Of a stretch of DNA of 64,000 nt, positions 24,801 through 33,190 are shown piece after piece. Under the pieces are notes generated by a model. It was not told the origin of the DNA and made no database searches. It saw only the letters and a list, made by a program, of their open reading frames with translations. Position 1 is the first letter of the stretch. Each line of letters begins with the position of its first letter. The position numbers and the translations under genes were made by a program. The DNA comes from Bettongia penicillata ogilbyi (lineage: Eukaryota; Chordata; Mammalia; Diprotodontia; Potoroidae), in assembly GCA_023548195.1 (NCBI GenBank), contig JAJHZJ010000416.1:2206896-2270895 (forward strand), read 5' to 3'.

Positions 24801-27800
24801 ACATGCATAAACCCCCTTAGCACAAAGGCTTTAAGCCTTAAGTATGAATAATCCACACTTACCCTTGAAGTACCAGAATTGCATGCCTTCAGTGGAGAAC
24901 ACTCCATTTATAATTTTCCAAAGTTCGTTTACCGTACAGATAAAGATACTGCTTTTCACCTATGTCCATATAGTGTAGCACAAAATATGTTGTAGTTCTT
25001 CTTAGAATGAAAACTTGTTATAAGGAAATGAGCCTTATGTACCAGCTCAAGAAGTAAAATGGATACTTTGCATTTTTTCTTGTTGGCTCCTAACTTTGAG
25101 GAAGCTTTGTTCAGTTCAAGAGTGTTAACTGATTATTAATGATGACATCCTCATAAATATTTGTACTCTCAATTTTTAGGTTTGTAGTGTGGAGTTTGAC
25201 AGGAAAGACATCAGTATGAATAAACTAGTAGCTACATCACTAGAAGGAAAGTTCCATGTTTTTGACATGAGAACTCAACATCCAACCAAAGGGTTTGCCT
25301 CTGTTTCAGAAAAGGTAGAGTATAAAGTAAATGTCTTTGTTAAAAATAGTTCTTTTATTTTGATGGAAGAAGATAACTTCTTATTTGGGCTCTGAAATTT
25401 CTTCCGGGACTTTTTGTAAAAGATGGTTTAAGATTTTACAAATAGCATATGGGCAGGTAGATTTCTCACATTCAGATGTAACCTTTAAACATTTATCTGG
25501 TACAAAAAACAGATATAGGAGGTGAGAGAGAGAGTGAAGAGTCAAAGATAACACCTAGGTTTGTGACTGGTAGGATGATGGTGCCTTCGACAGCATTAGG
25601 AAAGTTAGGATTGATTTATAGGTATTTGCAAAGGTATTAAAAACTACTAATGATCTCTCCATGGACCAGTATTTTGTCCTTTTCATTGTTGTAACTAAAG
25701 TAAGTTTATTAATCCTTAGTACCATCCTATAAATCATGTTTTTCATTTTGGCGTTTAGACAAGTCATCTGGTATTAAAATGATGACAAAGCAAGAGAATT
25801 TAAGATTGAAATCCACTGTATCTACTTTTTGCCAAAAAGAGGTTGTTCCTTTTTTGGGTATTTATTATAACAGGTAGGCAAAATTTTTTAATGTAGTAAT
25901 GATAATGTAGCTCAATTCTATAGGGCTTTACAATTTTCACACTTTTCTTTCCTCACAGCAGCCCTGTTAGAGATCTACTAGAAATATTATTATCCATATT
26001 TTATAGATGAAGAATCTGGGAGTGAGAAAATAACTTCTAAACAAGGTTGAACCCATGTCTTTTCAAATTCAGAGGACCTTGATTCAAATACTGGCTTTGC
26101 CACTTTACAACTTTTATGACTCTATGGAAGTCATTCATCCTCTCTGGGCCTCAGTTTCCCCAGAAATGAGGGGGTGAACTAAATGACATGCTGAGCTTTT
26201 CCATCTCTCAATCTGTCACCCTTTGAAAGTGGAACTCTTTCATGCTTTGGACTCCAAAACTTGCAGTTTTTTCCAGTTGTCCATTGCCCGTCGAAAATGG
26301 GTTATTTTGTGAATTTGTTATATCATTAATCTAAAAGTTTTTTAAAAATATTCAGTGTGGCAGTTACTGTCTTGTCACTCTCGCCATCCTGGTCATCATT
26401 CTCTTAGCTCCCAAGGGTCTGAGGCATAATTAGGGTCCTGGGTGAGAGGCCACTGCCCTCCCAAGGACTTAGTTGAATCCAAGGAACATCCTCCCCCAAA
26501 TCCCTCCGGCATAACTGACCTGCTGGGAATGCAGAGAAGAGTTCCCAGTGGTCCCTGACCCACTGGAGCTCTCATTGCCTTCGTAATTGGAAGTAGCAGT
26601 AAGAAATTGCCTAATTATAGCACCTTCAGGAAGAAAACATTTCCCGGGAAAATCTGGGAAACTAGCAATGGAAGCTCAGGTGAGTTGAGCTTATGATTTT
26701 GACAAAGAAGGCAAGAAAAGATCTGAGTGATTTTGAGGAAGATGCTCAGGAAGGAAAGATGACAGTAATTGAAAGACATGGAGGAGAAAGACCTTCTCCA
26801 GCCATTGTTCATGGAGCAGGCGAAGGAGATATGGGCGTGAAGTACAGAATGTGTTGGAAGGATTTGGAGCTGATATCAACAAGGCTTTTCTTGCAAAGAG
26901 GAAAAGACTGAAAGTGTGTGCTAAGACTTCTCTTAAAGCTGGTGTTCAGAAAATGGAGCATGTTTGGAAAACACAAGAGCAGAGGCAAAAACTCAGCCAC
27001 GAATCTAAGTGTCTGACATTTCAGCAGTGGGATGTGGATGTTCAGGAAGCAGAGGAACAGGAAGGAAAACTAACTCATCTCTTTGAACAATAGCAGAAGG
27101 TTTTTCAGCAAGCCAGAATAGTTCAGAGCCATAGACTAAGGTGATCCAGCAGCTCTGTGAGCAATTCTTAAAGTATATGAAAGTCTTGGAGAAGAACCAC
27201 AACAGCCTTTTCACAGGTGCACAAAATGAACTTAGAAAAGAGATGGCCCTGTTACAAAAGAAAATTAGGATGAATACTCAGCAGCAAGAAGTGGCATGTT
27301 CACTCCATGTTATTGTGATGACTCTTGGAAGAAAGAATTTAGACTTAAGTAATATGATACAGTTACAGTCATTAGCTAAAGGAAATACAAGTATTTGCTG
27401 TGGCTTAAGAAAGCTAGTTTAAAGGTTATCTGTTGTTATATAGTTTATCAGTGTAAGATCCTCTGTTTTATGTTGACTGAAAATGCCTGTGTGAATAGTA
27501 AATAGCAAGTTAAAATGTAATACTTCTAAAGTTCTTTGGTATTAGTGAATTTTTCCCCCAATAGCAGTTAAAAACTCATGGCTTAAAGATTTAATTGAAT
27601 TAAAAAAAATAAAATCCATTTAAACAAAAGTGAATAATTGCACTACAGAAAGAAAAATACATTTAATATCATAGCATCTTTCTTATCTAAAATCTCCTTG
27701 AACTTCCCTCCTAAAAATAATAGAATGCTATTACAATGAAATTCATTATTACATGAACTGAGGAATTGAGTAATTAAAATCACATCTCCTGAATTGTAAC

Positions 27801-30800
27801 TGTACTGGTATAAACTGTGTTGGTCCTGTGTCCTGATATCAGTGTGATAAAAAGGATTCCACAATAATTCCAGTTAACAGATGATCTTAGATTTAGAGGT
27901 AAAAGGTCTTTAGAGATGGTCTGTTACAACCCCTTCGTTTAGAAAGGGTTTGGAGAAGTGGGGACCAGGGCAGCTAAGGTAGTGAAGTGGAGAGAGCACC
28001 GATCCTAGAGTCAGGAGGACCTGAGTTCAAATTCAGTCTTAGACATGTACTAGCTATGTGACCCTGGGCAAGTTACTTAACCCCAGTTGCCTCCATAAAA
28101 AAAGAAAGAAAAGAAAATTGAGGATCAGAAAGGTTAAATTACTTACCAAAAGTCACACAGGGTCCTCCAACTCAAAATTAGACTCTCGTTGTATCACGTG
28201 ATTGCTACTTCATTTTTCTGTTCTCTTGATGGCTTTTAAAAAGAAGGCTATCATTAAAAAGTTTTACCAAACCTCTGGTAGCTATTAAAAAGAATAAAAC
28301 AATTACATTCCTAAAAACTGACCAGTTTTAATTTATGAAAATCTGTATTTCCTGAATTCCTTTTTTAAGTATGTTCTTATTCATCATTTTAATTTGTAAT
28401 CAGTGGTATGACTGATCTTTCTTAGGCTCATAAATCTACTGTGTGGCAAGTCCGGCACCTGCCCCAAAACAGAGAGGTCTTTATGACTACTGGAGGTGCG
28501 GGGGCCCTTCATCTGTGGAAGTAGTAAGTGTTCTCTTAGTACGTGTGATTTCTTCTGATTGATTTGTTGTTCCCAGCATAAGCTTGGTTTTTTTTGTTGT
28601 TTGTTTTAAATTGCCAATGAGCTTTAAATGAAAACAAATTGAATTTTTTTGTATTTATTCCTTTTGACATAATTTGAAATTTCCTTTCACTGGGTAAGTG
28701 CTACTGTCCCTTCATTTCATTTACATATGTTTTTATTCATTTGATACTCACAAAGATTGCTTTCCCCTAAAGGACTGAAAGAATATTTCCAATTACAGCA
28801 TTATGTTTGATCAGATTATGTACCACCTACATTCAGATGGCACAGGAACAGTTTTTTTCCCCACAATCTAATATTCACCATTGTTAGCTGTTTGGTTTGT
28901 TTGTTTTATTACAAGAAAAATAAAGTTAAATATCCCATATGGGGAGACTTTAAGGATATGGAATCATAGAAAATGACATTTTTATTCTCTTCAGTTTAAT
29001 TCATCAGCCTAATAACCAGACTAATCAGAGTCCTTTAAATGAAACCTTATGAGAACAAAGAGTTTAAATTGCTTCTGATGCCCTTAGTTAAGCAGAATAA
29101 ACTTGGAAGAAGAAAGATCTTTTTTCCAAAATTTGACACAGGAAAAAAAGAAAACTTGACAATTTAATAAGAAATGACAGGTATTTCAAAAATAAGCTTT
29201 GATTAGAAGTACAAGAAGCTAAAGGTAGTTGTGAAAAACAGTGCAGCAGTTGCAAAGTACTTGTCAGAGTAATCAGGGTTAGACAGGGATAGAAATAAGA
29301 CTCAAGTTGCCTTGGAATCACTTAGCCAGAAGACTAGACTCAGAAATAAATCATTTCTTCCTGTAGTTGAGGACTGCAGTTGCTGTAGGTTGGAAGCTCA
29401 GAGAGGAAGCCTCAGATGTGCTCGCTAAACGCCAGGCGGATTCATTAAAAAGCGCTGCTTTGTATTTACTAATTGTCTTTAGTAAACTACCCTCTTCTTG
29501 GTCTTTCGTCCCATGTCTTCTCTCACCGATGGGGGTCAGCTCTGTCTTTTCTTTGCTAGGCGCATGAGCCATCCTAGATGGCTTGTAAAAGGAAGGAGAG
29601 GGAGGAATAAAGGGAAAGTGGAAAGAGAGGTCAGAAATTCGTTCTGGAGGTCAGAGGCCAGGGCCCCTGAGCTAATGCTCTGCGAACCAGCCGGCATTAT
29701 TTACATAGAAGAGTAAATCTACAAGCCAAGTAATTTTTCCCTCAAATTGAAGCTAGTTACTGAAGGTTGTAAGTGTACAGATGACCACAGAAGTGCTTGG
29801 GAAATGATCATTGGGTTTAAAAATATAAACTACGCTTGATTAGAAGTAGAAGAAGCTAAGCTAGTAATACCATATGCATATATGGGCTGGGGCTGTAAAT
29901 CAGAACATGTTAGAAAGAGGGATGGTAGGACTCTTGGGAAGACGTCGTTGTAGCAAAGCCATGTGTCTCTGGAGAGTCTGGTTACCTGGGTGGCTTTTAT
30001 TGTGTCTTTGTTTATGTGCCCATGGGATATGTGTGTCCCTGGGCCAAATCCTGTGGATTGGGCTGTGCTATAAGCTCAGGTTTTAAGCACAGAGGCGTAA
30101 GCAGTTGCTGGGTAGTAATGATATTGTGTTATGAGATCCACCGTTGTGGCATCCTTAACATCTTCTAAGCCCTTCCTTATTCCCTTTTCATATACCTGGG
30201 TCAGAAGTCACAGGACCCTTGCAATTACTGGTATATACTAAATATATTCATGTGTGTTAGATATTGTGTATTTATATACACAGTCCAGATTGATTTTGTT
30301 ACTGTTGGATAGAAAACCTTCCATTGATTTAGATTTAGAACTGGGAGAGACCTTAAAAGACCATCTAATCTATCTAACTCTCTCATTTTGAATAGAAAAT
30401 CTGCAACCTCTTTGTAACTTATTGTTGTAGTGCTCAGGTCACTGAGAGGGTCCATGATTGGCATCAGAGGCATGGCTTTAATTCAGGTCTTGTTGCCTCT
30501 TATACTATGTTTATGTGTATACATACACATACAACTATACATACATACATACATATATATATATAAAATACATGTACACATGTTGTGTTGTATGTATGTT
30601 ATATAAAATGTGTTTGTAAATATGTATTTGTACATATATTCAGAAATGTGAAAATCTTTGATACCTGAATGTTTGATGTAACTTAAAAGGTATTTCCCTT
30701 ACAGATTTCTTTTCTCTAATTATTTCAAGTTTAAATCCATCACCATTTATTCATCCCTATGTAGAGAATAGAATTATGGGACCTTGGGCCCCAAGTTATG

Positions 30801-31991
30801 TTCCCCAATACACTGAGCTTGTTTGCCCTTGACCATTGATGTCTAACTGATAAGAATGGACTAAAATTAGAGGCACATAAAAATGTTAATGGATGATGGG
30901 GTTTCTTTTCATTTTTACGTGATCTTTTAAATACTTAACAGCTGCAGCTCTTGCCAGTAGACATATAAGCAAAAGCTTTCCACTTAAACGATTTGTTCAT
31001 CTGAATGTTTTATTCCTTTTAATTAAATGAGTAGTAGGCAGAGCATTGAAGTTATTTCCCTACCTCTTCTTGCTCCATTTTTGATTTGGTATGTGCCCCT
31101 TTATGACTCCGCCTCCATTAGCCTCTGTGAAACAAAATGATAGTTGATATACTCCTTTAAAAGATCAAAGATTAATAAATTGGTATTGACTAATAATTGG
31201 TATTGACTAATAATTTTGAATACCCTGAATTATTTTTTCTCAATAACAGGTATTATTTAGAAGTTAGTAAGCCTCAATTCCATGTTTTAGTCTGTAAAAA
31301 CAAATAAAATAACCTTTATAACCTTTTCAGAATTTTAACCTAACAATGTTCTAAGTTCATGCCCCTGGAAATTGTGAAATAGTTACACAAAGAAATTGAA
31401 ATTGGGTCTGAAGAACCCTAGCAATCTAAAGGAACAGCAGAAAGTAGTCTAGGGGTGTGGACATCAGGCTTGTGTCGTTGGAATCTCCTAGGAATGAATT
31501 CTCAGTTTGCAGGGTGTTGATACAAGCTTCAGTGACTATGTCAATTCTATATTTCAGAATTACATTCCTATACATAGTGTACAGAAATAGCCTTGGCTAA
31601 CAGTCAGAGTAAGACATGCATTTGAGGGATCAGCACGTTCATTAACGTGTTTTATTAAAATCTCTTTTGGCAGAAGTAGAGGAATTATAATTAGTGCTCT
31701 GTTACTATATGTGTGTAGATGCCAAGCACTGAACTCAACATGTTTTCGCTTCTTATTCTTCGTCTCTTTGGTTTTCTTTTCAGTGAATACCCTGCTCATC
31801 GTTCAAAGAAAGACTCTGAGGGAGTGGAGATGGGAGTAGCAGGTTCAGTAAGTCTGCTACAGAATGTAACCCTGTCAACACAGCCCATTTCCAGCTTGGA
31901 TTGGAGCCCAGACAAGAGGGGTCTCTGTGTCTGCAGTGCCTTTGATCAGACAGTGAGAGTGCTCATTGTTACAAAGCTCAATAAAGTTTGA
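6701..31991 (+). CDS. WDR92: WDR92 (DNAAF10/Monad), 3' seven coding exons, N-terminus outside window
   Basis: A WD40-repeat adaptor. In the known family it binds the R2TP co-chaperone (RUVBL1/2, RPAP3-type) and prefoldin-like subunits, and it is needed in the cytoplasm for preassembly of axonemal dynein arms; a link to apoptosis has also been reported. Seven exons (6701-6801, 11569-11699, 13896-13997, 24609-24724, 25180-25314, 28426-28523, 31784-31991) join without a stop. They total 891 nt, giving 296 residues plus TGA. Every junction has GT donor and AG acceptor, and the phases agree. The family is about 357 residues long, so the first residue here should be about residue 62, and roughly 61 residues lie upstream. 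WD-blade ends are visible as [59 protein letters not shown] and a C-terminal [12 protein letters not shown]. No frameshift or premature stop was found, so the gene looks functional. I scanned 1-6700 by eye for the missing exons and did not find them. Confidence 0.96.
8040..8108. repeat. (TG)n-rich microsatellite inside HAL1
   Basis: Impure TG/TGCA/TGTA repeats ending in a run of GTGTGTGTGTG. It lies just 3' of ORF1 (minus sense). Confidence 0.85.
8242..9342 (-). pseudogene. HAL1 ORF1p-like coding region, two frameshifts
   Basis: It reads in three overlapping frames: 9342-8905 (145 codons), 8969-8736 and 8766-8242. The first starts [19 protein letters not shown], then has a charged, heptad-rich coiled coil with repeated KEAQK / EEKNA blocks. 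The second continues the coiled coil. The third has the RNA-binding and C-terminal domain of L1 ORF1p ([51 protein letters not shown]). Together the frames span about 365 codons, close to L1 ORF1p (about 340). Frameshifts lie near 8905-8969 and 8736-8766, so this copy is not expected to make full protein. Confidence 0.85.
9343..10002 (-). promoter_or_regulatory. HAL1 5'UTR / internal promoter region, CpG-rich
   Basis: About 660 bp from the element's 5' end to the ORF1 ATG. It is much richer in GC and CpG than the surrounding intron, with about twenty CpGs at 9440-9998, including GCGGCCGC at 9721-9728. In L1-type elements this segment carries the internal RNA polymerase II promoter. Activity of this copy is inference. 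Confidence 0.55.
11569..11699 (+). CDS. WDR92: WDR92 coding exon (about residues 95-138)
   Basis: The acceptor TTGTATAG ends at 11568 and the donor GTGAGT starts at 11700. The exon completes the split Trp codon, then encodes [20 protein letters not shown], a [10 protein letters not shown] segment and TGSRD, and ends with one base of a Gly codon. The GH dipeptide in VKGHKEI and the SRD(G) turn are typical of a WD40 blade. An open frame continues through the donor into the intron, but the homology stops at the splice site. Confidence 0.95.
11870..12075 (-). repeat. MIR-core SINE
   Basis: Shows 'ttattaccttatttgatact', 'gtgaggtgggcaagac', 'ttttacaaaagaggaaactgag', 'tgattccacagctggtatgt' and 'agaacccagggattctt'. 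This is the reverse complement of the MIR core. Confidence 0.75.
12735..12860 (-). repeat. L2-type 3' end fragment
   Basis: Contains 'aaactccttgatggcagtgg', 'cccagtgcctaacatagtgc' and 'tggcacatagtaagcactta', then GTGAATGTTAATTAATTGA. This is the reverse complement of the conserved L2 3' terminus. Confidence 0.7.
13010..13115 (+). repeat. L2-like fragment
   Basis: Contains 'catttagtaagcatttattc', 'ctacgtgctacattag' and 'ctgccctcaaggattttat'. Diverged L2 3'-region motif. Confidence 0.55.
13535..13745 (+). repeat. MIR3-type SINE
   Basis: Contains 'ggctggaaaggaccttagag', GTCATCTAATCTAATCCC, 'gtaaattgaggtacagagag' and 'tcaaagtcctacaagttact', a standard MIR-class layout. Confidence 0.75.
13896..13997 (+). 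CDS. WDR92: WDR92 coding exon (about residues 139-172)
   Basis: The acceptor GGTAG ends at 13895 and the donor GTAAAT starts at 13998. It encodes the [10 protein letters not shown] strand that closes a WD blade, then [19 protein letters not shown]. It starts by completing a Gly codon and ends with one base of the next Gly. It was located by homology and phase, because its 102 nt are too short to stand out as an open frame. Confidence 0.95.
14530..14830 (+). repeat. Diverged SINE (MIR-related)
   Basis: Contains 'ggaaactccctctgccacag', 'ttaggtgacttgtccacagt', 'gcaggactagagccagtctt', then GATCCCAAATCTAGCTCCC. A similar block occurs at 33005-33190. The family name is uncertain. Confidence 0.6.
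15150..17703 (-). mobile_element. Internally deleted L1: 5'UTR joined to ORF2 3' end
   Basis: On the minus strand it begins at 17703 with GGAGGCAGAGCCAAGATGAC (L1-type 5' end) and has a GC-richer 5'UTR to about 16790. It then passes directly into the 3' third of L1 ORF2 (about 16780-15480) and a 3'UTR ending near 15150-15180. ORF2 tail hallmarks on the + strand are 'agttcacaactccaccaaca', CATCTGTCATTTTCC and 'cattttgaccttattctggt'. ORF1, the endonuclease and the RT core are absent. A SINE interrupts it at about 16541-16706. It lies antisense in a WDR92 intron. Confidence 0.8.
16541..16706 (-). mobile_element. tRNA-headed CORE-SINE inserted in the L1
   Basis: A T-run at 16541 is the reversed A tail. 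It is followed by 'agtgacttgcccaaggtcac', ACAGCTAGTAAGTGTC and 'gatttgaactcaggtccttc', ending at the head 'tcacctcgctgcccc'. It splits an L1 segment. A possible short duplication (ATTTCTT) lies at 16535-16541 and 16715-16721. Confidence 0.85.
17880..18150 (-). repeat. L2-type 3' end and MIR fragments
   Basis: At 17895-17950: 'accccagcacttagcatag', 'ctggcacatataagtgctca', GTAAATG (L2 3' end). At 18035-18150: 'tccttacaacaacttagtg', 'atgtaaatgctgtgggtatc', 'cagaagaggaagcagaggcc' (MIR core). Confidence 0.65.
18190..18575 (-). repeat. L2-type fragment
   Basis: Contains 'tctcttgtacgctcattaca', 'ggctgtcccccatgcttgaa', 'cattttctacaggagacctt' and 'cttagtaggtgctttataaa', then TGTTGATTGATTGATT. This is an L2 3' region in reverse orientation. 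Confidence 0.6.
19346..20412 (+). pseudogene. L1 ORF1 remnant
   Basis: A lysine/glutamate-rich coiled-coil part (19500-19860) is followed by an RNA-binding-domain part (19920-20412). Stops and frameshifts break it throughout. The clearest surviving stretches are at 19841-20023 and 20224-20412, the latter ending at TAA. Confidence 0.75.
20690..23150 (+). pseudogene. L1 ORF2 remnant lacking the RT core
   Basis: The endonuclease N-terminal part is recognisable at 20690-20870 (CCLRETH keeps the catalytic-Glu context). [14 protein letters not shown] trace of the EN SDH motif lies near 21250. The linker reaches [12 protein letters not shown] around 21808-21835, then the reading jumps to a post-RT stretch (KTVIKTVW...[10 protein letters not shown]). 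No FADD box remains. Confidence 0.7.
24609..24724 (+). CDS. WDR92: WDR92 coding exon (about residues 173-211)
   Basis: The acceptor TTTTCTAG ends at 24608. The donor is GTAATG at 24725, weaker than the usual GTRAGT. The exon encodes [20 protein letters not shown], the blade end LFDLKT, then [10 protein letters not shown], and finishes in phase 0. If the donor is skipped, the frame stays open to a stop at 24818-24820, adding about 32 non-homologous residues. Confidence 0.94.
25180..25314 (+). CDS. WDR92: WDR92 coding exon (about residues 212-256)
   Basis: The acceptor TTTTTAG ends at 25179 and the donor GTAGAG starts at 25315. This phase-0 exon of exactly 45 codons encodes [20 protein letters not shown] and then the blade end [10 protein letters not shown], finishing with GFASVSEK. 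The previous intron is only 455 bp, the shortest in the gene here. Confidence 0.95.
25905..26235. repeat. Two MIR-core SINE fragments
   Basis: 25910-26060: 'tctatagggctttacaattt', 'ttttatagatgaagaatctg'. 26060-26230: 'agaggaccttgattcaaata', 'tgactctatggaagtcattc', 'tcctctctgggcctcagttt'. These are MIR cores in sequence. Confidence 0.7.
26617..27620 (+). pseudogene. SYCP3: Processed pseudogene of SYCP3 (synaptonemal complex protein 3)
   Basis: A continuous, intron-free copy sits in the WDR92 intron between 25314 and 28426, in sense orientation. Similarity begins at 26617, where the start codon position reads ATA, and continues [17 protein letters not shown] premature stop precedes AYDFDKE. 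Then come [20 protein letters not shown], a frameshift, [53 protein letters not shown], another stop, and [20 protein letters not shown] with [19 protein letters not shown]. This is the Cor1/Xlr-type coiled-coil domain of the meiotic axial-element protein (about 236 residues). Similarity ends near 27320. The following 3'UTR-like stretch ends in an A-rich run (27600-27613). At least four disabling changes argue it is non-functional. Confidence 0.85.
27870..28195 (+). repeat. MIR3 fragment interrupted by a tRNA-headed CORE-SINE
   Basis: A CORE-SINE at about 27967-28110 is inserted in a MIR3-like unit (27880-27960 and 28115-28200). SINE text: 'agagcaccgatcctagagtc', AGGAGGACCTGAGTTCAAAT, 'atgtgaccctgggcaagtta', with an A-rich end at 28098-28118. 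Confidence 0.8.
28426..28523 (+). CDS. WDR92: WDR92 coding exon (about residues 257-289)
   Basis: The acceptor CTTAG ends at 28425 and the donor GTAAGT starts at 28524. It encodes [20 protein letters not shown], then [12 protein letters not shown], and ends with two bases of a Tyr codon. The HxxxVW segment and the GGAGALHLW turn are WD-blade hallmarks. A TAG overlaps the donor in frame, so unspliced message would terminate at once. Confidence 0.95.
29196..29222 (+). repeat. Left copy of a 26-27 bp direct repeat
   Basis: Reads gctttgattagaagtacaag then AAGCTAA. It pairs with 29834-29859, differing by one inserted T and one C/G substitution. The pair encloses about 610 bp. Confidence 0.8.
29834..29859 (+). 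repeat. Right copy of a 26-27 bp direct repeat
   Basis: Reads gcttgattagaagtagaag then AAGCTAA, near-identical to 29196-29222. Confidence 0.8.
30320..30480 (+). repeat. MIR3-type SINE fragment
   Basis: Contains 'tttagaactgggagagacct', TAAAAGACCATCTAATCTA and 'catttgaa'-type text to about 30480. Diverged. Confidence 0.6.
30520..30650. repeat. TACA/TATA-type microsatellite
   Basis: Impure tracts of ACATACATACAT, ATATATATATAT and GTATGTATGT. Confidence 0.85.
31784..31991 (+). CDS. WDR92: WDR92 terminal coding exon (about residues 289-357) with stop codon
   Basis: The acceptor TTTTCAG ends at 31783. The exon completes the split Tyr codon and reads [20 protein letters not shown], then a Ser/Thr-rich stretch, [20 protein letters not shown] and [13 protein letters not shown], then TGA at 31989-31991. 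The SSLDWSPDK...TVRV pattern is the last WD blade. The penultimate coding bases AAT AAA form an AATAAA hexamer at 31980-31985 by coincidence of codons. Confidence 0.96.
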
Positions 31992-32815
31992 CCTAAGAAC
32001 CTTGGACCTTTGAACTTCCAGGGAAACATTTTAGAGTTTAAGGTGTCTGTGTAAAAGGATGATGGTTCTGTTGTCATCCACTGACATTGAACAAAGCTGA
32101 GGTTAGCTGGTACAGAAAATATAAACAGACATGAAATATGGCCTGGGGATTGGGCATGTGGAATGCAAAGGGCTGTGCTCTTTTCACCTGACTGAGTGTT
32201 GGCTTGCCTACTGCAGAGCATTGGACTGGTGGGGCTCTACAGATGAGTTGCTTCTAAAACAAAGAAATGTATTTTTAAAGTTTCCAACGAAACATCTCTA
32301 TTTTTTATAATTTTGCCTCTGTTAAATGTATAATACATTTCCAAGGTTCCAAGATTTTCTTTTACAACTGTACTTCATTGTGATGTATACATTATTGTAG
32401 TAGAAATCATATATTCTGTTTAAAAGAGTTTGCTTTGACAATTACCATGAATTAATCTTAGTAAAGATATTCACTGTGTGGCATTTCAGTGTCAGTTTCT
32501 TTGCAGGATATTGTTTGGTAGTTTATTTACAAAAACCCAGAGTAGGTCAGTAAATCTTTTCTCACCAATATTGCTCATAAAATATACTATAAAATATTAG
32601 AATTTGCAAGTCACTTTTAACAATTTAATAAAATGACTCTTACTCTTGAAAGATAAGTTAAATTATGTTTGTAATACTTTTTCATTGTTTATCATGATCA
32701 TTTGTGGTTATTAGAGATGTACGAGATTTGGGGGTTTAAGTAGCATGTTGACTTTTGGCAAAGCTTTTTTTCTTATGTATTTTATATATAAATAAACTTC
32801 CAGTATCTAAAATCT
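31992..32815 (+). other. WDR92: WDR92 3' untranslated region (end inferred)
   Basis: AT-rich, non-coding sequence follows the stop codon. Canonical AATAAA hexamers occur at 32627-32632 and 32791-32796. The second is followed by a T/G-rich stretch (around 32826-32840), so cleavage near 32810-32820 is the better guess. Use of the first hexamer would give a shorter isoform. The exact 3' end cannot be read from sequence. Confidence 0.65.
32791..32796 (+). terminator. Polyadenylation signal AATAAA of WDR92
   Basis: A canonical hexamer about 800 nt after the WDR92 stop, with a T/G-rich downstream element 30-45 nt further on. An alternative AATAAA lies at 32627. Confidence 0.6.
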
Positions 32816-33004
32816 AAAGGAGACTTTATGTTGAGTGTCAGCCTAACAAATAAGGGGCAAAGGTCAGATATACTGTCAGGAGCCAAGCAGTAAGAAATGC
32901 TACTTGGAAACAGAAAAAGATTAAAAAAGTATACAAGAACTCAAAAAAAAACTTGTTATCCTATAGCTACTTGATGTCAGGGAAATCCATTCTCCACATT
33001 TTGT

Positions 33005-33190
33005 TAAGCTCCTGGTGAAGGTCTCTCTCTACCAACACAGATCAGCACCTTCAGAGCAACTTATGAACCTTAAGAGTCTACCTGGGACCCCTAAAGGGTC
33101 CCAAGCTTACACAGCCAGCCAGTGTGTATCAGACAGGACTCAGTGCAGGTCTTCCTGACTCCAGGACAGATCTTCTCTACCACAGTCCCT
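33005..33190 (+). repeat. Diverged SINE (MIR-related)
   Basis: Contains 'ctccttgg'-type start, 'tctctctctaccaacacaga', 'aagcttacacagccagccag', TGTGTATCAGACAGGACTC and 'caggtcttcctgactccagg'. It resembles 14530-14830. Confidence 0.6.

Larger units (their letters stand above)
28524..31783 (+). other. WDR92 last intron; few identifiable elements
   Basis: A 3.3-kb intron with a direct repeat pair (29196/29834), a MIR3-like piece at 30320-30480, a TATA/TACA repeat at 30520-30650 and an 18-bp tandem at 31177-31213. The rest (about 28560-29190 and 30650-31170) shows nothing I can name. Confidence 0.7.
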
